NCBI GenBank assembly: GCA_027019085.1
Contig: JALUXG010000010.1
Coordinates: forward strand, 1-64,000
Origin: Rhodanobacteraceae bacterium
Lineage (GTDB): Bacteria; Pseudomonadota; Gammaproteobacteria; Xanthomonadales; Rhodanobacteraceae
Direction: 5' to 3'
Length of the DNA stretch: 64,000 nt
Positions within the stretch are counted from its first letter, which is position 1. The number at the start of each line of letters is the position of its first letter. Below the pieces are notes generated by a model that was not told the DNA's origin, ran no database searches, and saw nothing but the letters and a program-made list of their open reading frames with translations. Shown here piece after piece: positions 45,087 to 56,670 of the stretch. Position numbers and translations under genes: made by a program.

Positions 45087-46865
45087 CTACGGCGCCTTGC
45101 GCGCGCACCTACAGCCCCAATCCGGCTCCGGGCCACCCTCGGCAATGAAGTGATCGATGCGCCGTGCCAGCACCGGCAGCGGTACCGACCCGGTGGACAG
45201 CACCGTGTCGTTGAAAGCGCGAACATCGAATGCCGGGCCCAGGGCTTTTTCCGCCTTCGCGCGCAGACGGCGGATCTCGAGATAACCGATCTCGTAGCTC
45301 AGTGCCTGTCCCGGCCAGCTGATGTAACGGTCGACCTCGTTGTCGATCTCGCGCCGGCTGAGCGCGGTGTTGGCAAGCATGTAGTGCACGGCCTGCTTGC
45401 GGCTCCATCCCAGATGATGGATACCGGTGTCGACCACCAACCGGCAGGCCCGCCACATCTGGTAGGCGAGGTAGCCAAAGCGCTGGTAGGGCGTCTTGTA
45501 GATGCCCATGGCCTGACCCAGGTATTCGGCATACAGTGCCCAGCCCTCACCATAGGCGGAAATGTAGCCATCGCGCCGGAAGGCAGGCTGGTCGCGCGCT
45601 TCTTCGGCCAGTTCCAGTTGCAGGGCATGGCCGGGGTAGGATTCGTGCAGGGTCAGCGCGGGCATGCTGTATAACGGGCGCGATTTCAGGTCATAGGTGT
45701 TGACCAGGTACACCTTCGGACCGCCGCGCCCGGAGGTGTAGTAGGGCGCGATGGCCGCCGGAACCGGCCGGATCGTGAAACGCTCGCGCGGCAGGTGGGC
45801 GAACATGTGCGACAATTGCCCATCCACCTCCTTGGTCACCCATGCGGTCTTGTCCAGCAGTTCCTGGGGCGTGCGCGCGTAGAAACGCGGGTCCGTGCGC
45901 AGGAAATGCAGGAACTGGGCGAAGCTGCCCTTGAAGCCGGTCGCGCGCATCGTGGCCAGCATCCTTGCGTGGATCTTCGCCACCTGCGCAAGACCCATGG
46001 CGTGAATCGTGTCCGGATCCAGATCGAGCGTGGTGTAACGCCGGATCTGCTGGCGGTAGTAGGCCTTGCCATCGGGCAGGGCTTCGGCAGAAAGAGTGCT
46101 GCGTGCGCGGGGCACGTACACCGTGTCGAAGAAGGTGAGCAGTTTCGCGTAGGCCGGGACCACCTGCGTGCGCACGATGGCCCTCGCCTTTGCGCGCAGC
46201 GCATGCCGTTCGGCCACGGGCATGGCGTCGGGCATGTGCCGGAACGGTCGGTAATAGGGGCTTTGCGCCGGATCGGTCAGCCTGGCCATGGCGGCGATGG
46301 AACGGTCGCGACCGGCCAGCACGGCACGCGGCACGCTGAAACCGCGCGCCAGGCCCAGGCGCATGTTGGCTTCCTCCTGCGCGAAGTAATGCCGGATCTG
46401 GCGCAGCCTGTCCAGATAGGCCCGGTATTGAGCCGCATCATGCAGGCGCTTCCCGCCCATCTCGTATTCAAGGTCGGACCAGAAAGCCGAGTCGCTGTTG
46501 AACGGCATCTGCCAGGTCTTGAAGCGCCCTTCGGCCACGCGATCGGCAATCTGCCGACGGTACACCGCGTAGTTGATCCGCTCGCCCGGGGACAGGCGCG
46601 AGGGGTCGATGGCATCAAGTTCGGACAGCACCTGCTTCCAGTACGCCAGCCGGCGTGCCTGGTCCACGGCGCCTGCGGTATCCAGGCGGCTGTTGTCGGG
46701 CAGGTCCATGGACGCCGGTCCCGGCGAGACGCCGCTGCGCCAGGCCCATTCCCGGGTGTAGATGGCAACAAAGCGTGCGTCTTGCGAAACATGCGATTGC
46801 GCATGCGCGACGGAAACCGTCATGCCGACGGCAACAAGCACAATGATCCTGGTGAACCACCTCAT
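45087..46865 (-). CDS. DUF885-type putative metallopeptidase, exported
   Basis: A 592-residue protein with a signal peptide (about 1-22, ending SVAHAQS). The diagnostic motif is [14 protein letters not shown] near residue 400, an HExxPGH zinc-site variant, with [17 protein letters not shown] following, the putative third ligand. Such proteins are common exported peptidase-like enzymes in Lysobacterales with no settled substrate. It is divergent from fbp. Confidence 0.85.
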   Translation of the reverse strand: MRWFTRIIVLVAVGMTVSVAHAQSHVSQDARFVAIYTREWAWRSGVSPGPASMDLPDNSRLDTAGAVDQARRLAYWKQVLSELDAIDPSRLSPGERINYAVYRRQIADRVAEGRFKTWQMPFNSDSAFWSDLEYEMGGKRLHDAAQYRAYLDRLRQIRHYFAQEEANMRLGLARGFSVPRAVLAGRDRSIAAMARLTDPAQSPYYRPFRHMPDAMPVAERHALRAKARAIVRTQVVPAYAKLLTFFDTVYVPRARSTLSAEALPDGKAYYRQQIRRYTTLDLDPDTIHAMGLAQVAKIHARMLATMRATGFKGSFAQFLHFLRTDPRFYARTPQELLDKTAWVTKEVDGQLSHMFAHLPRERFTIRPVPAAIAPYYTSGRGGPKVYLVNTYDLKSRPLYSMPALTLHESYPGHALQLELAEEARDQPAFRRDGYISAYGEGWALYAEYLGQAMGIYKTPYQRFGYLAYQMWRACRLVVDTGIHHLGWSRKQAVHYMLANTALSRREIDNEVDRYISWPGQALSYEIGYLEIRRLRAKAEKALGPAFDVRAFNDTVLSTGSVPLPVLARRIDHFIAEGGPEPDWGCRCARKAP

Positions 46866-47013
46866 GCTGCATCCTCGACCCCGTAACGGACCTGCATCAT
46901 CGCAAACCCGCTGCGTGGCCGCACGTGACGCAGTACCCGATCCTGCCTGCGCACTACCCTTGCGCCGTCGTCTTCGCGACAATGCCTGTTTTGGCGCAAA
47001 GGAACGCAAGCCC

Positions 47014-48021
47014 ATGCATTCGATCACGCTGACCCAGTTTCTCACCGAAGAGCGTCGAGCCGGTTTCGGCAATACCGACCTTATCCAGCTCATGGAGGTA
47101 GTGGCGCGCGCCTGCAAACGCATCAGCGTGGCCACCGGCAAGGGTGCGCTCGGCGGCGTGCTGGGCGAGGCCGGCACCGACAACGTGCAGGGCGAGGCGC
47201 AGAAAAAGCTCGACGTGCTGTCCAACGAGATCCTGCTTGATGCCAACGCCTGGGGCGGGCATCTGGCCGCCTGCGCCTCGGAAGAAATGGAAGACCCGCA
47301 GCCGATCCCCGACGCCTATCCCAAGGGTGGGTATCTGTTGCTGTTCGATCCGCTGGACGGCAGTTCCAACATCGACGTGAACATTTCCGTGGGCACCATC
47401 TTCTCGGTGCTGCGCCGTCCCGAGAATGCGGGCGTCGAGCCCGGTGTCGGGGAATTCTTGCAGCCGGGCAGTGCCCAGGTCGCGGCCGGCTACGTGGTGT
47501 ATGGCCCCAGCACGATGCTGGTGCTGACCCTGGGCCACGGCACGCACGTGTTCACGCTGGACCGCGAGGTGGGCAGTTTCCTGCTCACCCGGCGCAACGT
47601 GCGCATTCCCGAACAGACCTCGGAGTTTGCCGTCAACATGTCCAACCGTCGCTTCTGGGAACCACCCATGCAGCGCTACGTCGATGACCTGCTGGCCGGT
47701 AAGGACGGTCCGCGCGGGCGCGACTTCAACATGCGCTGGGTGGCCTCGATGGTCGCCGACGTGCACCGCATCCTCACCCGCGGCGGCATCTTCAGCTATC
47801 CGCTGGACCGCAGGAACGCGGACAAGGGCGGCAAACTGCGCCTGATGTACGAAGCCAACCCCATGGCCTTCATCGTCGAGCAGGCCGGCGGCGCGGCCAG
47901 CACCGGGCGCGGGCGCATCCTGGACATCCGGCCCGAAGCCCTGCACCAGCGCGTGCCGGTGTTCCTGGGATCGCGCGAGGAAATCGCCGTGGCCGAACGC
48001 TACCACCGCCCCACCACCTGA
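47014..48021 (+). CDS. fbp: Fructose-1,6-bisphosphatase class 1
   Basis: Gluconeogenic hydrolysis of fructose-1,6-bisphosphate, 335 residues. Metal and phosphate motifs: [11 protein letters not shown] and [21 protein letters not shown], then GGIFSYPLD and [26 protein letters not shown] (46999-47004) precedes the ATG at 47014. A hairpin lies downstream at 48104-48146 between fbp and the convergent aldehyde dehydrogenase. Confidence 0.96.
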   Translation: MHSITLTQFLTEERRAGFGNTDLIQLMEVVARACKRISVATGKGALGGVLGEAGTDNVQGEAQKKLDVLSNEILLDANAWGGHLAACASEEMEDPQPIPDAYPKGGYLLLFDPLDGSSNIDVNISVGTIFSVLRRPENAGVEPGVGEFLQPGSAQVAAGYVVYGPSTMLVLTLGHGTHVFTLDREVGSFLLTRRNVRIPEQTSEFAVNMSNRRFWEPPMQRYVDDLLAGKDGPRGRDFNMRWVASMVADVHRILTRGGIFSYPLDRRNADKGGKLRLMYEANPMAFIVEQAGGAASTGRGRILDIRPEALHQRVPVFLGSREEIAVAERYHRPTT

Positions 48022-48103
48022 CCGATTGCCTGGCGGCAAGAGCTGCCGTACGGGATGCATTCTTCGCGCATGTCGCATACCGGAATAGCATGCGGCTTAG
48101 TTC

Positions 48104-48146
48104 GTGAAGTGTATGTATTACTGCAGATGAATACATCCACATTCAC
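48104..48146. other. Long imperfect hairpin between convergent genes
   Basis: GTGAA plus TGTATGTATT (48104-48119) can pair with AATACATCCA plus TTCAC (48130-48146) with one mismatch and small bulges around a 10-base loop (ACTGCAGATG). It lies in the 144-base gap between fbp and the aldehyde dehydrogenase. No clear T-run follows in either direction, so it may be an mRNA 3'-end stabiliser or a weak bidirectional terminator. Confidence 0.4.
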
Positions 48147-48165
48147 CTTTGGCGGGTCTGCACAA

Positions 48166-49587
48166 CTAGCGGCGAAGCAACAGTCGCATCATGCGTTCAA
48201 AGCGCGGTCCGTAGGGTGGATTGAGCAGCGACACTGCATTCCAGCGTGCCTGACGGAACACCGGCTTCATCTTGGAGAAGGTCCGGAATCCCGCCTCGCC
48301 GTGGTACGCACCCATGCCGGATGCACCGATGCCGCCGAAGGGCAGGCGATGCTGGGCGATGTGGTAGAGAACATCGTTGATGCTGACGCCACCGGCACGA
48401 TGCCGGCGCAACACCTCGCGTTGCCGGGTGCGATCGTCGTCGAACAGGTACAGCGCCAGCGGGTGCGGGTACGTGTCGATGAAATCGAGTGCCTGCTCGA
48501 AGCTGTCGTAGGCCACCAGTGGCAGCAGCGGTCCGAAGATCTCCTCGCGCATCACGGTGCAGCCCGGGTCCACATCGGTCAGCACCGTAAGCGGCATGAT
48601 CCGCGCGCTGGCATCCACGTCTGCCATTTCGTGCATCTGCGCGCCCAGCTGTACGGCTTCGTCGCGCCACGTCTTCAGTCGTTGCCAATGTCGATCGCTG
48701 GCCACGCTGGCGTACTGGCGCGTGCCGGCCGGGTCAGGGTACATGCGCGCAAACTGCCGCCTTGCCGTGGCAATGAACGCGTCCACGCGGGTACGTGGAA
48801 GCAGTACGTAATCGGGCGCGATGCAGGTCTGGCCGGCGTTGACGCACTTGCCATACACGATGCGTTCCACGGCATGCTCGAAGCGTGCGTCCGGGCCAAT
48901 GATCGCGGGCGACTTGCCGCCCAGTTCCAGCGTTACCGGCGTGAGATTCTCCGCTGCTGCACGCATCACGTGGCGACCTACCGCCGTGGAGCCGGTGAAC
49001 AGCAGATGATCGAACGGCAGGGCGGCGAAGGCACGCCCCACCTCGGCATCGCCGGTCACCACGCTGACCTCGCCGTCGGGAAAGGCCTGTGCGACAAGTT
49101 GCGCGAACAGTGCCGAAAAGTTCGGCGTGTATTCGCTCATCTTGACCATCACGCGATTGCCCGCGGCCAGCGCATCGGCGATCGGCCCGATGGCCAGGTA
49201 CAGGGGATAGTTCCAGGGCACGATGATCCCCACCACGCCCAGTGGCTGCGGCAGCAGTTCGGTGCGTGCCGGCAGGAACCAGCGGCTGGCCCAGTGCCGT
49301 TGCGGATGCATCCAGCGCTGCGCATGGCGCAGGGCATGTGTGATGGCTTCACGGGATGGAAACAGCTCAAGCAGCTGCGTTTCCTGCTCGGGCCGGCAGC
49401 CGAAATCGGCATGGATGGCTGCGCAGATGGCCAGCTCGCCGTCCTCCAGCATGCGCCCGAGTTGCTGCAACCATCGCCGACGCTGTGCCCACGCGGGAAA
49501 GGGATTGGCGGCGAACGCGGCACGCTGGGCGTCCAGGCTGGCACGCCATGTCGGGTGTGTGTCAGGGCGAGAGACGGTTTCGAGCAT
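48166..49587 (-). CDS. NAD(P)-dependent aldehyde dehydrogenase (coniferyl aldehyde dehydrogenase-like)
   Basis: A 473-residue protein of the class that includes coniferyl-aldehyde and long-chain aldehyde dehydrogenases. Catalytic Glu in TLELGGKSPAII, catalytic Cys in KCVNAGQTCIAPDYVLL, and EEIFGPLLPLV near the end are all present. GGAGGG lies before the ATG at 49587 (MLETVSRPD). The substrate is not determined by the sequence. Confidence 0.88.
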   Translation of the reverse strand: MLETVSRPDTHPTWRASLDAQRAAFAANPFPAWAQRRRWLQQLGRMLEDGELAICAAIHADFGCRPEQETQLLELFPSREAITHALRHAQRWMHPQRHWASRWFLPARTELLPQPLGVVGIIVPWNYPLYLAIGPIADALAAGNRVMVKMSEYTPNFSALFAQLVAQAFPDGEVSVVTGDAEVGRAFAALPFDHLLFTGSTAVGRHVMRAAAENLTPVTLELGGKSPAIIGPDARFEHAVERIVYGKCVNAGQTCIAPDYVLLPRTRVDAFIATARRQFARMYPDPAGTRQYASVASDRHWQRLKTWRDEAVQLGAQMHEMADVDASARIMPLTVLTDVDPGCTVMREEIFGPLLPLVAYDSFEQALDFIDTYPHPLALYLFDDDRTRQREVLRRHRAGGVSINDVLYHIAQHRLPFGGIGASGMGAYHGEAGFRTFSKMKPVFRQARWNAVSLLNPPYGPRFERMMRLLLRR

Positions 49588-49728
49588 GACAGCCCTCCAG
49601 TGATCGGGCGGTGCATGCCAGTATTCCACAATGATCGTACTTCCTGTGTTAGCGGAACGTACGCCAACCCTCTCTTGCCGCCTGCGCGTTATTATCGGGA
49701 CATCGTTCTCGATCACCGGAGCGTGTGC

Positions 49729-49983
49729 ATGGGTCGCTGGTTGTTGTTGCTTCTCAGTCTGGCTGGTCTGGCGCTGATGTTTTTCGGTCCCTCTGCGGCC
49801 TGGGTCGGCATTGGCGTCGCAGCGTTTTTAATCGGCAGCATCGCCACCACCCTGGCCTTTGCCCATGCACGCATTGCTTCCGATGCCCGGATGGAAGATC
49901 AGGCCTTGCTGCATCCTGGCCATCGCCCTTCGCCTTCGTCCGGCGCGCAGCCGGAGCCGTCCCGCGACAGGGACAGGGACTGA
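49729..49983 (+). CDS. Small membrane protein, function unknown
   Basis: An 84-residue protein with two membrane helices (about 3-21 LLLLLSLAGLALMFFGPSA and 25-45 VGIGVAAFLIGSIATTLAF), then a charged Pro/Ser/Arg/Asp-rich tail ending PSRDRDRD. No family recognised. It lies 141 bases from the divergent aldehyde dehydrogenase start and 99 bases before acs. Confidence 0.6.
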   Translation: MGRWLLLLLSLAGLALMFFGPSAAWVGIGVAAFLIGSIATTLAFAHARIASDARMEDQALLHPGHRPSPSSGAQPEPSRDRDRD

Positions 49984-50082
49984 TGCCCATCACCAAACGC
50001 GTTTACACTGATGCAGTTCGACGACACGCCGTGCGTGTATGCCGGGCCGGATCCGTCTTGCCATGCCTCCAGGAGTCGAATC

Positions 50083-52023
<1,941 letters not shown>

Positions 52024-52028
52024 GCGCA

Positions 52029-52682
52029 GTGTCCGATTTCCTGCATGCCGACCCGCAACGTGTCGGCGCTTCGCTGACCGGCGACCAGGTGCATGTCTGG
52101 CGCCTGCCCTATGCACGCCACCAGGGACATGCTCCATTTCGTGCGCTGCTGAGCGCCTATCTCGGTATGGCTCCCGATGACGTGCAGCTTGCCCGGGGTC
52201 CGCATGGCCGGCCGTATCTTGCCGCGCCCCAGGACGACTTTCGCTTCAACTGGTCGCACAGCGGCGAATGCGCTGTTATGGTTTTGTCCCGATCGCTTGC
52301 CTGCCTGGGAGTCGACTACGAGGCGGTCCGTCCCCGTCCCAGGGCACTGGCGCTGGCCCGGCGTTTCTTCCGACACGACGAGGCCGATGCCTTGGCCGCT
52401 CTGGCACCCGATCTGCAAACGTCGGCTTTCCTGCGCCTTTGGACGGCCAAGGAAGCAGTTCTCAAGGGCCTGGGCGTTGGTCTTCATTACGGCCTTGATC
52501 GTGTGCCCTTCGCCCTCAACGACACGGCAATAGAGGCCCTGGAATTCGATGGTCCCGTGGGCGAAGCCTCCCGCTGGCAAATCCACTCACGAACCGACGC
52601 AAGTGGCTACCTCGGTCTTGCCTGGCGTGGACCGGCCCGGCATGTGGCCTGTTTCCTTCCCGATGCGGAACTTTGCCCTTGA
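52029..52682 (+). CDS. 4'-phosphopantetheinyl transferase, Sfp/Gsp type
   Basis: Transfers phosphopantetheine from CoA to carrier proteins. The 217-residue protein has the Sfp-type signatures FNWSHSGECAVM, LGVDYEAVRP (Mg-binding Asp/Glu) and LWTAKEAVLKGLGVG. A GTG start at 52029 lies 6 bases after the acs stop. No polyketide or nonribosomal peptide carrier gene is in the window, so its target may be a primary-metabolism carrier or a cluster elsewhere. Confidence 0.85.
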   Translation: MSDFLHADPQRVGASLTGDQVHVWRLPYARHQGHAPFRALLSAYLGMAPDDVQLARGPHGRPYLAAPQDDFRFNWSHSGECAVMVLSRSLACLGVDYEAVRPRPRALALARRFFRHDEADALAALAPDLQTSAFLRLWTAKEAVLKGLGVGLHYGLDRVPFALNDTAIEALEFDGPVGEASRWQIHSRTDASGYLGLAWRGPARHVACFLPDAELCP

Positions 52683-52782
52683 GTGTGTGTCTTATGTTCT
52701 GCAAGAACGTGATCGTGCTTGCAACGCGATGCATGGTGGTTTGATGCTTCACGTTTTCTCTCTCTGGTTTCCCCTGCTTCAC

Positions 52783-52809
52783 GCGCACGCCTCGGCGTGC
52801 GCTTTTTTT
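52783..52809 (+). terminator. Rho-independent terminator after the phosphopantetheinyl transferase
   Basis: An 8-bp stem (GCGCACGC 52783-52790 / GCGTGCGC 52795-52802) with loop CTCG is followed by TTTTTTT. It separates the acs operon from pdxJ. The rest of the 308-base gap 52683-52990 holds no gene; the pdxJ promoter should be there. Confidence 0.85.
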
Positions 52810-52990
52810 CTGCCTGCCGTACCTGCCGGCCTTTCCCGGCCCCGCATGCCATCTGCGCATGGTCCAGCATCCCTGTCATACCATTCAAGATGGCATTTGT
52901 TCTGGCGTTCATTGACCACCTGGATGCCTGCGGCATCGCCCGGGACGATTTTTGCCGTACAGTTGTCTGCCTGCCATGACGGAAAGAGCC

Positions 52991-53743
52991 ATGACCGTCC
53001 TCAGTGTCAATCTCAACAAGATCGCCGTGCTTCGCAATGCCCGCGGCCACGAGCCGCCGGATCTGCCCACCGCTGCCCGTGTGTGCATGGACGCCGGTTG
53101 TGGCGGTATCACCGTGCATCCGCGTCCCGACATGCGCCACATCCGTCCGGACGATGTCATGCAGCTTGCTGCGCAGACGCGCGGTCGCGTCGAATTCAAT
53201 ATCGAGGGCAACCCTTTTGCCGGTCCCCGTGGCGCATTTCCGGGTTTCCTCAACCTGGTGCGAGCCGCCCGTCCCGACCAGGTCACACTCGTACCGGACA
53301 GTGATGATCAGATCACGTCCGATCATGGATTCGACCTCGCACATGATCTTGAGCGGCTTGCACCGGCCATTGAAGCCATCCGGCAGACAGGCGCCCGTTG
53401 CAGCGTATTCGTGGATCCCGGCCATGATTCCGCCCCGGCTTTGCAATATGCAGCTCAAGCCGGTATCTCCCGGGTGGAAATCTATACCGGCCCCTATGCA
53501 AAGGCGTTTGCCGCCGGCAAGCCCCAGGACGAACTCGAGCGCTGCGCGTCGACCGCCCGTCGCGCCCATGCCGCCGGACTGGCTGTCAACGCCGGCCACG
53601 ACCTGAGCCAGGAAAATCTCGGTGCCTTCAAACAGGCCCTACCCGAGCTCGCCGAGGTTTCCATCGGGCACGCGCTGATCTGCGAAGCCCTGTATGCCGG
53701 ACTTGATACGACGGTACGGGCTTATCTCGATATCCTGCGCTGA
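52991..53743 (+). CDS. pdxJ: Pyridoxine 5'-phosphate synthase
   Basis: Condenses 1-deoxyxylulose-5-phosphate with 3-amino-2-oxopropyl phosphate to give PNP (DXP-dependent B6 synthesis). The 250-residue TIM barrel has [59 protein letters not shown] and [20 protein letters not shown] precedes the ATG at 52991. Its position beside exbD is the Xanthomonas-type order, but it is on the opposite strand and convergent with the Ton operon. Confidence 0.95.
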   Translation: MTVLSVNLNKIAVLRNARGHEPPDLPTAARVCMDAGCGGITVHPRPDMRHIRPDDVMQLAAQTRGRVEFNIEGNPFAGPRGAFPGFLNLVRAARPDQVTLVPDSDDQITSDHGFDLAHDLERLAPAIEAIRQTGARCSVFVDPGHDSAPALQYAAQAGISRVEIYTGPYAKAFAAGKPQDELERCASTARRAHAAGLAVNAGHDLSQENLGAFKQALPELAEVSIGHALICEALYAGLDTTVRAYLDILR

Positions 53744-53925
53744 ATTTTCGACCCACGGCCAGGGAATGGATGCAAGGCTGATCGGTGATCTTGCATCATC
53801 TGTCACGTCCGGGCTTCTCCTTATGGGCGTCGCCCAGCATGGCACAACCACCCGCAAGCAACGATACACATCGTACGCATTGCCATGCTGTACATAACGC
53901 AAGCCATGGAACGAAATTTTTTCCA

Positions 53926-53962
53926 CGCAAAAAACAAAACGGGCGCCGTTTTCGGCGCCCGT
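53926..53962 (-). terminator. Rho-independent terminator of the tonB-exbB-exbD-exbD operon
   Basis: A 10-bp stem (ACGGGCGCCG/CGGCGCCCGT, 53939-53962) with a 4-base loop is followed on the reverse strand by TTTGTTTTTTG (53938-53928). It lies 25 bases past the last exbD stop. Confidence 0.9.
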
Positions 53963-53987
53963 GGTCTCGATTCGCAAAAATCGGCGT

Positions 53988-54413
53988 TTATTGCATCTGG
54001 TCCATGTCGCGGAATCCGATCTTCTGCATACCGACGCTCTTGGCATCGGCCAGCACGTGGGCCAGCACATTGTACTGCGCGTTGTTGTTGGCCGAGATCT
54101 GCAATTCCGGCTGCTTGTCCAGCGGCTTGCTGCCATAGACGCCAAGCTGCAGCTTGAGGCCCTGCTCGCTGATCGGTACCTCGTTCAGATACAGCGAACC
54201 GTCCGCCTGGATCGTCAGGCGCAAGGGCTCCGGTGGATTCTCCGGCGGCTTGATCGTGTCGTTGGGCTGCGGCAGGTCGATGTTAATGCGATGTGTCAGC
54301 ATCGGTGCGGTGATCATGAAGATGATCAGCAGCACCAACATCACGTCCACAAGCGGCGTGACGTTGATTTCCGACATCGCACCGCTGCTGCCCGAATTGG
54401 AACTGAATGCCAT
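53988..54413 (-). CDS. exbD: ExbD-family biopolymer transport protein (second copy)
   Basis: A 141-residue subunit of the TonB proton-driven motor. A short cytoplasmic N-terminus is followed by one helix (about 19-38) carrying the essential proton-path aspartate (NVTPLVDVMLVLLIIFMITA), then a periplasmic domain. It lies 149 bases after the first exbD; this gap contains an 8-bp hairpin (54502-54535). The two ExbD proteins share the helix but diverge in the periplasmic part. Confidence 0.93.
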   Translation of the reverse strand: MAFSSNSGSSGAMSEINVTPLVDVMLVLLIIFMITAPMLTHRINIDLPQPNDTIKPPENPPEPLRLTIQADGSLYLNEVPISEQGLKLQLGVYGSKPLDKQPELQISANNNAQYNVLAHVLADAKSVGMQKIGFRDMDQMQ

Positions 54414-54562
54414 GTTGCGATCCTCCGACGCGGTGGGCGTTCGACCCGTCTTTTCCGGCTGATCTAGCCGGTCCGCATCCGTGGTGAATTGAATCTGGTG
54501 CGGCGGTCACGATGCCTGGATGCATCCTGACCGCCTTGTCCATGAACTGAACGTCTTAGCGA

Positions 54563-54976
54563 TCAGTGCTTGCCTGTGGTGATGAAGGCGATATGCACCA
54601 TCCCGCTTGCCTTGGCCGCCTTCAGCACGTCCTTGATGTCACCCACCTTCAGGCTCTTGTATGCCCGGATCTGCAGTTCCGGTTGCGGGTTCTGCGAAGC
54701 CACCTGCTTGAGGTTGGCCACCAGCAAGGCGTGACTGACCTGACGGTCGTTCCAGTACATGGTGCCGTCTTCCTTGATCGCCAGGTCGATCGGCTTGACC
54801 ACCTTCTGTTTGGCGGCCTTCGGATTGGCATCCGGGACCGCCACCTTGATCTTGTGATTGAGAAGTGGCGCCGTGATCATGAAGATGATCAGCAGAACCA
54901 GCATCACGTCCACGAGTGGCGTGACGTTGATCTCCGACATCACGCCGCCATCATTGCCTCCGGCGCTCATCGCCAT
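54563..54976 (-). CDS. exbD: ExbD-family biopolymer transport protein (first copy)
   Basis: A 137-residue protein with the same helix as the other copy (INVTPLVDVMLVLLIIFMITAPL) and a lysine-rich periplasmic part (ANPKAAKQKVVKPIDLAIKEDG). It sits directly after exbB (19 bases) and likely completes the ExbB5D2 motor. In Xanthomonas the corresponding exbD1 is needed for iron uptake while exbD2 has an additional role in interactions with plants; whether that applies here is not known. Confidence 0.93.
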   Translation of the reverse strand: MAMSAGGNDGGVMSEINVTPLVDVMLVLLIIFMITAPLLNHKIKVAVPDANPKAAKQKVVKPIDLAIKEDGTMYWNDRQVSHALLVANLKQVASQNPQPELQIRAYKSLKVGDIKDVLKAAKASGMVHIAFITTGKH

Positions 54977-54995
54977 GATTCAGGTCCTCCCCCGC

Positions 54996-55775
54996 TTACT
55001 TCTTGGACTGCGCCGGCGCGTCAACGCGGGCACCGGTGGCGAAGAAGTCGTGCAGGTCATGCGCGAACTCGTCGAACTGCGCATAGGTCAAGCGGTTCGA
55101 GCGGGTGAAGAAGTTGTAGGCGAGCACGGCCGGGATGGCGGTGAACAGACCGATGGCCGTCATGATCAACGCTTCGCCCACTGGACCGGCAACTGCGGTG
55201 ATCGATGCCTCGCCCGTGGCGCCAATGCCGATCAGGGCGTGGTAGATGCCCCACACGGTACCGAGCAGACCGACGAACGGTGCGGACGAGCCAACCGTGG
55301 CCAGCAAGGTCATGCCGCCTTCCAGGCGCAGGCTTTCACGTGCCACGGCCTGGCGCAGGGCGCGGTCGATGAACTCGGACCGGTTCAGCGACTCGGCCAG
55401 ACGACCACCGTCGGAACGCTGGTGATGAGCCGCCGCCGATGCGCAGTCCAGTGCGATCTTGGAAAACGGTTCGGACTTGGGCTGCGCTTCCATCTCGCGA
55501 ATGGATTCCTGCGCGGACGGGTTGTTCCAGAATGCCGCCATGACCTTTTCGGCACGTGCGCGGATCATCGAATTGCGAATGAAGTTCGCGACGATGAAGT
55601 ACCAGGAGAGCAGTGACATCACCAGCAGGGTGATGAACACGATCCAGCCCAGCGCATCGAAATGCTGGATCAGGTTGTCAAAACCCATCTGCGAGATGGC
55701 CTGGGCGTTGGCGTCGCCTCCAAGCGTCGGCTGCGGAGCGCCTGCCGGGGGAGTCGGAGTGGTCTGTAGAAACAT
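54996..55775 (-). CDS. exbB: ExbB/MotA-TolQ family proton channel protein
   Basis: A 259-residue inner-membrane protein with three membrane helices (about 42-65, 150-175, 185-210). Channel-lining segments include SSAPFVGLLGTVWGIYHALIGI and VAGPVGEALIMTAIGLFTAIPAVLAYNFF. Partner of ExbD and TonB in energising outer-membrane receptors. The N-terminal extension is Pro/Gly/Gln-rich. It is second gene in tonB-exbB-exbD-exbD. Confidence 0.95.
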   Translation of the reverse strand: MFLQTTPTPPAGAPQPTLGGDANAQAISQMGFDNLIQHFDALGWIVFITLLVMSLLSWYFIVANFIRNSMIRARAEKVMAAFWNNPSAQESIREMEAQPKSEPFSKIALDCASAAAHHQRSDGGRLAESLNRSEFIDRALRQAVARESLRLEGGMTLLATVGSSAPFVGLLGTVWGIYHALIGIGATGEASITAVAGPVGEALIMTAIGLFTAIPAVLAYNFFTRSNRLTYAQFDEFAHDLHDFFATGARVDAPAQSKK

Positions 55776-55834
55776 AACGCTACCTTTGGAAAATCAAGCG
55801 AGGAACATGCTGTGGAAAAGGGAAAACACCGGGC

Positions 55835-56491
55835 TCAGTAGCCCCCGAGTTTGAACTGGACCGGGATCTTGCCCCAAGTCTCGTACGGTACACCATTGCG
55901 CGTGCCTGGATTGAACTTCCAGCGCCTCGCTGCCTGCACGGCCGCACGGTCCAATTCCCTGTAGCCACTGGACTGGTCGACCTTCACTTCCTTCGGCGTG
56001 CCGTCGACACCCACCAGTACCAGCAGGATCACGGTGCCTTCATGGTGCATGCGCCGTGCCTGTGGCGGATAGCGCGGCGGGATGCGCTGACGATACGACA
56101 GATCCGCACTGGGTGCGACATCGCGCGGCGGCGGCGGCGGCGACGGCGGTGCCGGCGGCGTGGCCACGGCCATCGGCGATGGCACGTTGACCGGCGGCGG
56201 CGGAGTCGGCGGCGGCGGGGTCGGCGGCGGCTTTTGCTGCACGATCACCTTCGGCGGCGGAATCTTCGGCGGCTTCGGTGGCGGCGGCGGTGGCGGTGGC
56301 GGTGGCGGCGGCGGCTCGATGAAGGTCACCTGCACCACGTCCTGCTTCTTGGTCTCCTTCTTGCCCGGTGGGGAAGCCGGGGATGCCAGCAGCAGCAGGG
56401 CAAAGCCATGCAGTGCGATGGTCACCGCGATCGCCCACGTACGTCGCCAGTTGAACGCCGTGCGGCCGGAGTTGTCAGTCTGTGAGGCCAT
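55835..56491 (-). CDS. tonB: TonB energy transducer
   Basis: A 218-residue protein: N-terminal membrane anchor (about 16-34), a periplasm-spanning Pro-rich region (about 50-110; poly-Pro runs, PPKPPKIPPPK and PPPTPPPPTPPPP), and a C-terminal TonB box-binding domain (YRQRIPPRYPPQARRMHHEGTV, then LDRAAVQAARRWKFNP). First gene of the Ton operon. The poly-Pro stretch is long even for TonB. The ATG at 56491 has no obvious ribosome-binding site. Confidence 0.93.
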   Translation of the reverse strand: MASQTDNSGRTAFNWRRTWAIAVTIALHGFALLLLASPASPPGKKETKKQDVVQVTFIEPPPPPPPPPPPPPKPPKIPPPKVIVQQKPPPTPPPPTPPPPVNVPSPMAVATPPAPPSPPPPPRDVAPSADLSYRQRIPPRYPPQARRMHHEGTVILLVLVGVDGTPKEVKVDQSSGYRELDRAAVQAARRWKFNPGTRNGVPYETWGKIPVQFKLGGY

Positions 56492-56670
56492 CAGTCAGTT
56501 GCTAAGTCCAACAAAATGTTGTTGTCCACCCGAACCAGGCGATGCCAGCGTGGTCGCTGCATCACCCCATCCGTGGAGCGTAAGTCCTTCAAGGTACACC
56601 AGCGAGACGCTTTTGTACAGCCTTGGTTCAGGTACGAAAATATCAATTCAAATCAATCGCTTGTGTCGCT

